Shown one piece after another: positions 58,877-64,000 of a stretch of DNA of 64,000 nucleotides. Within the stretch, counting starts at the first letter, position 1. Every line of letters begins with the position of its first letter. The translations under genes were made by a program, and so were the position numbers. Location of the stretch: positions 1-64,000 of the forward strand of contig CAVGBO010000049.1 of the NCBI GenBank assembly GCA_963627465.1, written 5' to 3'. The stretch is from CAKUFA01 sp963627465. Lineage in GTDB: Bacteria > Bacillota > Clostridia > Christensenellales > Aristaeellaceae. The notes under the pieces are model-generated. The model was not told the origin of the DNA, searched no databases, and saw nothing but the letters and a program-made list of their open reading frames with translations.

Positions 58877-60190
58877 TTAGTTGCCTAAGCTGACGGGAGA
58901 GCCATCTAAGGCCGACTGCACCGTCTTCAGTGCCTTGGTCATGGCACTGATTTGATCGCTGTCCATGCCATCCGGGGCAAGGGAATTGCTGGGAAGTACC
59001 CGGTAATGGTACTGTCCCTCCTGCTTGTAACGCCAAATATAGGTAGGCACGCCGGAAACCTGCCGGATATCCAAGTTTCCATCTGCATCCAAGCCAATTT
59101 TGACCTTCAGCAGCAAGCCTGCCACATTGGCATTCTTTCGTGAATCCCCCAGCAGCATGCCCAGGGAGTAGGCACACAGCACCTGCCGGCCATCCGATGC
59201 GTTCAGCCACTCCACTGCCTGCACCGTCTCCGACCCTGCACCGATAATCAAGTCAGCACCGCTGTCCGCAATGGTTTGGGCAATGGCCTTCTGATCCTTG
59301 GTGACAGCCGTTTTTCCGTCCGAGCCCCAGTTCAGGGACACAATCACTGCCTGCGCCCCCTGCTGCTTGGCTCGGCTAATGTCGGAAGCAATCTTCTCCG
59401 TATCCACCAAGGGAATCAAATCAGCAGCGGATTCATTCTTGATTTTCTTTTTGCCTGTGTTGGTCAAGGCACTGGTGTAGTGGAGCAGTGCAACCTTCAT
59501 GCCCCCAAGGGTTAAGGTGGTAACATTGGAAGCATCCTCTGCCGACGTATAGGCGCCGATGACCGCCAACCCCTTGCCTTGCAAGGCATTGATGGTGGAT
59601 GTAACCCCGGCAGATCCTTGGTCGAACACTTCCGGGAAACCAAGGGCAACCCCGTTAATCCCTGATCCGGTCAGCATGGGCACAATCTGCTCCGGTGCTA
59701 CCGTATCAGAAACCTTGGCACTGGGCACAATCAGGTTTTCCAGCGTCACCATGGTAAAATCCGACTGCATAGAGGATGCCAGCAGGGTGAAAATATCCGT
59801 AAAGTCATAATCCTTGGCAGCACTGTAGTAAGCCGACTTTCGCACCCCAGACTGCACCATGACACTACCCCCAAAGCACAGCGTGGCCTCATAAGTGGGG
59901 GCGGCAGTCGCTACTACCTCCGCCGTCTTCGGGGCAAGGGTAGGTGCTGCCGTTGCTGCCGCTTCCGTAGGTTCCGCCGTTGCCTGTGCCTGAATGGGAA
60001 TATCGTTCTTTTCCAGCTTTGGCAGGTCGGAGAGCTTCAATGCGCTCAGCATTTCTCCGGCGTCAACGTTCAGTTCCGTCTCTCCTTGCAGCCGGGGCAG
60101 TACAAAGGCCAGTGCACCGGCAACGCACAAGGTGATCGCCAGCATCAAAACCGTACCGAAAGAAACCCCCCGGTGTTTCTTTTTCCGCAT
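58877..60190 (-). CDS. CapA-like protein lacking the conserved metal-binding residues
   Basis: 437 residues from ATG 60190, AAGGAGGTG seven nt upstream. Basic N-terminus, one membrane helix (about 10-32), a Thr/Ala/Pro/Glu-rich linker (about 70-100), then a domain with the CapA/PGA_cap order: FGGSVMV, TMVTLENLIVP, ALGFPEVFDQG, AVIVSLNWGSDGKT, ADLIIGAGSETVQ, CAYSLGMLL. In active CapA these positions read GDIML, NLE, ANNH, SLHWG, GHHPH and YSLGN. Here the histidines and the first aspartate are replaced. It is therefore probably not a metal-dependent enzyme. Downstream of a CorC-like gene and a small membrane peptide gene. Confidence 0.85.
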   Translation of the reverse strand: MRKKKHRGVSFGTVLMLAITLCVAGALAFVLPRLQGETELNVDAGEMLSALKLSDLPKLEKNDIPIQAQATAEPTEAAATAAPTLAPKTAEVVATAAPTYEATLCFGGSVMVQSGVRKSAYYSAAKDYDFTDIFTLLASSMQSDFTMVTLENLIVPSAKVSDTVAPEQIVPMLTGSGINGVALGFPEVFDQGSAGVTSTINALQGKGLAVIGAYTSAEDASNVTTLTLGGMKVALLHYTSALTNTGKKKIKNESAADLIPLVDTEKIASDISRAKQQGAQAVIVSLNWGSDGKTAVTKDQKAIAQTIADSGADLIIGAGSETVQAVEWLNASDGRQVLCAYSLGMLLGDSRKNANVAGLLLKVKIGLDADGNLDIRQVSGVPTYIWRYKQEGQYHYRVLPSNSLAPDGMDSDQISAMTKALKTVQSALDGSPVSLGN

Positions 60191-60224
60191 GGCGTTCACC
60201 TCCTTCAACGTGCAGCATCATCCA

Positions 60225-60344
60225 TTAAAACACTTGCGAGAGAATGGCTGCCGCCAACACGGAAAAGATCATCAACCCGGCCAGCGTCAGGCTGACAATG
60301 CGGATGACTGTCTTCTTCCGCTCCGCCTTATTCATCTTGGACAA
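60225..60344 (-). CDS. Small single-pass membrane protein, 36-39 residues
   Basis: A short ORF between the CorC-like and CapA-like genes. Start TTG 60344 with AAGGAG nine nt upstream, or ATG 60335 with no close ribosome site; stop TAA at 60225. The product has a basic start (NKAERKKTVIRIV) and one hydrophobic helix (SLTLAGLMIFSVLAAAILS), ending QVF. The size and layout resemble the Prli42-type stressosome-linked miniproteins of Bacillota; this is a similarity of form only. Position within an operon and codon use support a real gene. Confidence 0.65.
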   Translation of the reverse strand: MSKMNKAERKKTVIRIVSLTLAGLMIFSVLAAAILSQVF

Positions 60345-60349
60345 GAGGA

Positions 60350-61615
60350 TCAGCTCCTTTGTTCTTCATCATTTTGCCCGTCTTCGCCTTGAAAGGCCAC
60401 ATTCAGCCGAGTCACACGCCGCTTATCCATGGCCACCACCTCGCAGTGAAGCTGGTCTGCATCAAAAGTATCCCCTACCTTAGGAATGCGTCCAAGCACC
60501 TCAGCTGCAAAGCCGCCCACCGTGTCTGCTTCGTAGTCATCCTTAATATGGAATTTCTCCAGCAGATCACTAAGCTGCATGGAGCCATCCACGCTGAAGG
60601 AGCCGTCAGGCTGGGCAACCATATCCTCGCTGACGTCATCGTGCTCGTCATAGATCTCGCCGACCAATTCTTCCAGCACGTCTTCCATGGTCACAAGGCC
60701 TTCCGTGCCGCCGAACTCATCCAGCAGAATCACCATGTGGGTCTTGGAAGACTGGAACAGCTTCAGCAGCTTGGAAATTTTCAATGTGGAAGGAGCCCAC
60801 ACAGGGGGCTTCATAATCTGGCAAATGTCATTGCAGCCGGCGTGCTTTTGCACGTAGAAATCCTTCTCATGGAGGATGCCCACCACGTGATCCATATCTT
60901 CGTGATAGACAGGCACACGGGAATAGCCGCTTTCCCGCAGCACCTCGGCAGCCTCCTCCATGGTAGCCGTGTCCTGAATGGCGGTAATGTCCACTCTAGG
61001 TGTCAGGATACTCTGGGCATCCTGATCGTTAAACTCAATGGCGGAACGGATCAGCTCGCCTTCGTGGGCATCCATGTCCCCCTCATGCTGTGCTTCGTCT
61101 ACCATGGTCATCAGCTCATCTTCGATGTTGCTTTCTTCCTCATGGGTGAACCGTTTCATCAGCTTATTGCGCAGCAGGGAAAAAATCTTATCCAAAGGGG
61201 TAAAAAGGATCATGAGCACACGAAGCGGCTCCGCCACGGCAATGGCGATACGCTCCGCATTGTCCTTCGCCAGGGTTTTGGGGGTAATTTCACCAAAGGT
61301 CAATACCACCAAGGTAATGACAATGGTGGACACGGTGGGACCCATATTGCCCACCAGTCCGGTAAAAAGCACTGTGCCGATGGAGGCGGCCAGCGTATTC
61401 ACAATGTTGTTGCCGATCAGGATGGTAGTCAGCAGGCGATCGTACTTCTCGGAAAGGTCAAGCGCCCGCTGTGCGCCTCGCTTCCCGTCTGCCGCCATGG
61501 TCTTCATCCGCACGCGGTTCAGCGCCATATAGGCAGTTTCGGACGCAGAGAAAAAGGCGGACAGCGATACGCATAGCAGCAGAATTGCGATCAGCAGCCA
61601 CATACTTGGGTTCAT
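60350..61615 (-). CDS. CNNM/CBS-domain transporter-like protein (HlyC/CorC family)
   Basis: 421 residues from ATG 61615 (AAGGAAG 11 nt upstream; TTG 61624 is too close to it). N-terminal CNNM domain with four helices (LLLCVSLSAFFSASETAYMALN; TTILIGNNIVNTLAASIGTV; VVLTFGEITPKTLAK), then two CBS domains (about 200-320, with LTPRVDITAI, SGYSRVPVYHEDMDHVVGILHEKDF, TDMVILLDEFGG-like block) and a C-terminal CorC_HlyC domain (VGGFAAEVLGRIPKVGDTF). Relatives move Mg2+ or Co2+ out of the cell. First gene of its operon. Confidence 0.95.
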   Translation of the reverse strand: MNPSMWLLIAILLLCVSLSAFFSASETAYMALNRVRMKTMAADGKRGAQRALDLSEKYDRLLTTILIGNNIVNTLAASIGTVLFTGLVGNMGPTVSTIVITLVVLTFGEITPKTLAKDNAERIAIAVAEPLRVLMILFTPLDKIFSLLRNKLMKRFTHEEESNIEDELMTMVDEAQHEGDMDAHEGELIRSAIEFNDQDAQSILTPRVDITAIQDTATMEEAAEVLRESGYSRVPVYHEDMDHVVGILHEKDFYVQKHAGCNDICQIMKPPVWAPSTLKISKLLKLFQSSKTHMVILLDEFGGTEGLVTMEDVLEELVGEIYDEHDDVSEDMVAQPDGSFSVDGSMQLSDLLEKFHIKDDYEADTVGGFAAEVLGRIPKVGDTFDADQLHCEVVAMDKRRVTRLNVAFQGEDGQNDEEQRS

Positions 61616-61749
61616 GGAAAACAAATCTTCCTTTCGTCAGTCAGCCATGCGCCGATAAAGGTGATCGGTGCGAGGCGTCAGGACAACAGGGAGGCTGATC
61701 CACGGTACCATCACTCCTTCTTTCGGCGCTTGCAGGATAAACAACGGTA

Positions 61750-61778
61750 ATTATACCATGGGTCATGGAAAAAAGCAA
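61750..61778 (-). promoter_or_regulatory. Promoter of the CorC/CapA-like operon
   Basis: Minus strand TTGCTT (61773-61778), 17 bp, TATAAT (61750-61755). The leader to the CorC-like gene is about 130 nt; no known regulatory fold was recognised in it. Confidence 0.75.
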
Positions 61779-61837
61779 ATGCGGGATGTGAGCGTTCAGC
61801 GCAAAATCTGGAGAGTGGATCTGGATTTACAGCAAAA

Positions 61838-61866
61838 TCCCGATGCGCCGCAAAAGCGCATCGGGA
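61838..61866 (-). terminator. Terminator of leuS
   Basis: TCCCGATGCGC and GCGCATCGGGA pair perfectly over 11 bp around a 7-nt loop; TTTTGCTG follows on the minus strand. Confidence 0.9.
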
Positions 61867-61879
61867 CTCAGAAATAGTC

Positions 61880-64000
61880 TTACTTTGCCACAATATTCAG
61901 CAGACGACCGGGCACGAAGATTACCTTCATGACGGTTTTGCCTGCAAGGATCTTCTGCACTTCCGGGTTCTCCGGCAGTTCCTTTTCCGCCTGTTCGCGG
62001 GTCATGTCCGCCGGCACCATGATGCGTCCGCGAACCTTGCCGCATACCTGCACAGCAATCTCTACTTCCGTCTTCTTCAGTGCCTCTTCATCCCAAGTAG
62101 GCCACTTCTGATGATGGATGGGATCGCCAAAGCCCTGGGTCTGCCACATTTCCTCCGTAATATGCGGAGCAACAGGGTTCAGCAGCAGCAGCAGGGTACG
62201 AAGTTCTCCACGGGTTACGCTGCCCTGCTGGAACATTTCGTTCACCAGGGTCATCATGGCAGCGATGGCCGTGTTGTACTTCATCTTTTCATAGTCTTCG
62301 GAAACCTTCTTCACGGTTTCGTGCATCAGGCTGTTCAGCTTAGCAGAATAGCCTTCCTCTGCCGTGACGATTTCCTGCAGCCGCCACACCCGATCCAGGA
62401 AGCGGCGGCATCCCTTGGCACCGTTGGTGGACCACGGAATAGCCTGATCAAAGGCACCCATGAACATTTCGTACAGGCGGAAAGCGTCTGCACCGATTTC
62501 ATCAATAATGTCATCCGGGTTAATCACGTTGCCCCGGGACTTGGACATCTTCTCCCCGTTTTCGCCCAGAATCATGCCGTGGCTGGTACGTTTCTGGTAG
62601 GGTTCAGGGCTGGGCACCACACCAATATCGTGGAGGAACAAGTGCCAGAACCGGCTGTAGAGCAGGTGCAGGGTGGTATGCTCCATGCCGCCGTTGTACC
62701 AGTCCACAGGCAGCCAATACTTCATGGCTTCCTGGCTTGCAATGGCATGGTCATTGTGAGGATCCGTATAGCGGATGAAATACCAGCTGGAGCCTGCCCA
62801 CTGGGGCATGGTATCCGTTTCACGCTTGGCAGGACCGCCACAGCAGGGGCAGGTGGTGTTCACCCACTCCGTCATGGTGGACAGGGGGCTTTCGCCGTCA
62901 TCCGTGGGCTCGTAATTTTCCACGTTAGGCAGCAGCACCGGCAGCTGATCTTCCGGCACAGGCACCATGCCGCACTTGTCGCAGTGAATCATGGGGATGG
63001 GTTCGCCCCAGTACCGCTGACGGCTGAACACCCAGTCGCGGAGCTTGAAGTTGACCTTCTTTTCACCCAGACCCTTTTCCGTCAGGTACTCGATGATGGC
63101 CTTCTTGGCCTGAGCCACCTTCATGCCGTTGAGGAAGCCGGAGTTTACCATGACGCCATCCTGAATGTCGGTATAGGCCTCCTTCTCCACATCGCCGCCG
63201 GCCACCACTTCGATTACAGGCAGGTTGAACTTCCGTGCAAACTCCCAGTCACGGGTATCATGGGCAGGAACAGCCATGATAGCACCCGTGCCGTAGGTCA
63301 TCAGCACATAGTCGCTCAGCCAGATGGGAATTTCCTTGCCGGTTACAGGGTTCACGGCACGGACGCCTTCCACCTGCACACCAGTCTTTTCCTTGGCAAG
63401 CTCTGCACGCTCGAAGTCGCTCTTCTTGGCGGCAGCTTCCCGGTATGCCAAGCAGGCATCATAGTTGGTGATCTTATCCTTCAGCTTATCAATCAGCGGA
63501 TGCTCAGGAGACAGCACCATGTAGGTTGCGCCGAACAGAGTATCAGGACGGGTGGTGTAAACCCGCACCTTCTCGCCTTCAGCCGTCAGGCAGAAATCCA
63601 CCTCGGCACCTTCACTGCGGCCGATCCAGTTCCGCTGCTGCACCTTCACCTTGTCAATGAAGTCCACCGTGTCCAGACCGTCCAGCAGCTTCTGGGCATA
63701 AGCGGTGATCTTCAGCATCCACTGGGTCTTGACCTTACGCACCACCGTGCTGCCGCACCGCTCGCACACGCCGCCAACCACTTCTTCATTGGCCAGGCCG
63801 CACTTGCAGGAGGGACACCAGTTAATGGGCATATGTGCCTTGTAAGCCAAGCCATGCTTGTACAGCTGCAGGAAGATCCACTGGGTCCACTTAAAGTAGT
63901 TAGGATCGGTGGTATTCACCTCACGGGTATAATCGAAGGAGAAGCCGATTTTCTTCAGCTGTTCCCGGAAATGATCAATGTTCTTCTGGGTTACGGCCGC
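61880..64000 (-). CDS. leuS: Leucine--tRNA ligase, N-terminus outside window
   Basis: 707 codons visible; the frame runs to the right edge (AAVTQKNIDHFREQLKKIGF), so the class I HIGH motif lies beyond it. Visible: KWTQWIFLQLYKHGLAYK, the zinc-finger-like CPSCKCGLANEEVVGGVCERCG, the CP1 editing domain (RVYTTRPDTLFGATYMVLSPEH, YGTGAIMAVPAHDTRD), a second CxxC domain (CDKCGMVPVPEDQLP, CPCCGGPAKRE), catalytic GEKMSKSRGNVINPDDI, and an anticodon-binding and C-terminal domain (VCGKVRGRIMVP). The terminator follows 14 nt after the stop. Confidence 0.97.
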   Translation of the reverse strand, partial: AAVTQKNIDHFREQLKKIGFSFDYTREVNTTDPNYFKWTQWIFLQLYKHGLAYKAHMPINWCPSCKCGLANEEVVGGVCERCGSTVVRKVKTQWMLKITAYAQKLLDGLDTVDFIDKVKVQQRNWIGRSEGAEVDFCLTAEGEKVRVYTTRPDTLFGATYMVLSPEHPLIDKLKDKITNYDACLAYREAAAKKSDFERAELAKEKTGVQVEGVRAVNPVTGKEIPIWLSDYVLMTYGTGAIMAVPAHDTRDWEFARKFNLPVIEVVAGGDVEKEAYTDIQDGVMVNSGFLNGMKVAQAKKAIIEYLTEKGLGEKKVNFKLRDWVFSRQRYWGEPIPMIHCDKCGMVPVPEDQLPVLLPNVENYEPTDDGESPLSTMTEWVNTTCPCCGGPAKRETDTMPQWAGSSWYFIRYTDPHNDHAIASQEAMKYWLPVDWYNGGMEHTTLHLLYSRFWHLFLHDIGVVPSPEPYQKRTSHGMILGENGEKMSKSRGNVINPDDIIDEIGADAFRLYEMFMGAFDQAIPWSTNGAKGCRRFLDRVWRLQEIVTAEEGYSAKLNSLMHETVKKVSEDYEKMKYNTAIAAMMTLVNEMFQQGSVTRGELRTLLLLLNPVAPHITEEMWQTQGFGDPIHHQKWPTWDEEALKKTEVEIAVQVCGKVRGRIMVPADMTREQAEKELPENPEVQKILAGKTVMKVIFVPGRLLNIVAK

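Noticed and set aside
60359..61576. 405-residue plus-strand ORF opposite the CorC-like gene
   Set aside because: Shadow ORF, His-rich, no start signal.

Overview
The window looks like part of the chromosome of an anaerobic, moderately G+C-rich Bacillota, most likely class Clostridia. The evidence is a sodium/proton-pumping Rnf operon, a T-box in front of thrS, near-consensus sigma-A promoters, the dxs-tlyA-argR-recN gene order, a mutS-mutL pair without mutH, a YlbF-family gene, the TIGR03960/TIGR03936/RNase G cluster and an mglBAC sugar transporter. Genus cannot be read from the sequence. I see no rRNA, tRNA, CRISPR array or intact transposon.

Layout. 1-2.9 kb: decaying remnant of a phage/ICE-type large polyvalent protein, open at the left edge and broken by a one-base frameshift, with a second partial copy of its repeated module. 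3-4.6 kb: rplS and two small membrane genes behind a promoter with a palindromic operator. 4.8-7.6 kb: a macro-domain gene followed by two tandem ADP-ribosylglycohydrolase genes. 7.7-12.3 kb (minus): rnfCDEAB, with no room for rnfG. 12.5-22.3 kb (minus): a run of acetyltransferase, hydrolase, membrane-anchored MurF-like ligase, ddl, low-complexity membrane protein, dxs, tlyA, argR, recN. 22.4-25.0 kb (plus): YbjN-like gene and T-box-controlled thrS.

25.1-29.3 kb (minus): a structured leader that looks like a transcription-terminating riboswitch, then a TM1266-type regulator, an NMT1/THI5-like ABC importer and a secreted metalloprotease-like protein. 29.3-33.8 kb (minus): S41 protease lipoprotein with a PucR-type regulator, then proA and a HAD phosphatase. 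33.9-38.1 kb (minus): mglBAC plus a 52-residue membrane protein. 38.4-39.8 kb: ECF sigma factor with a membrane partner. 40.9-45.7 kb (plus): ABC ATPase, FtsX-like permease, HlyD-like adaptor and TetR regulator.

45.7-58.8 kb (minus): a phosphoribosyltransferase on its own promoter, and a long run of RNA-modification and mismatch-repair genes (radical SAM pair, RNase G, miaB, ylbF-like, mutS, mutL, miaA, ynbB-like). 58.8-61.6 kb (minus): CorC/HlyC-type membrane protein, a 36-39 residue membrane peptide and a CapA-like protein that lacks the family's histidines. 61.9 kb to the right edge: leuS, cut by the window.

Most of the window is housekeeping. The parts that deserve a second look are the leader at 29.1-29.25 kb, the macro/ADP-ribosylglycohydrolase cluster, the Rnf operon without rnfG, the CapA-like pseudoenzyme, the membrane-anchored MurF, and two unlisted small membrane proteins.
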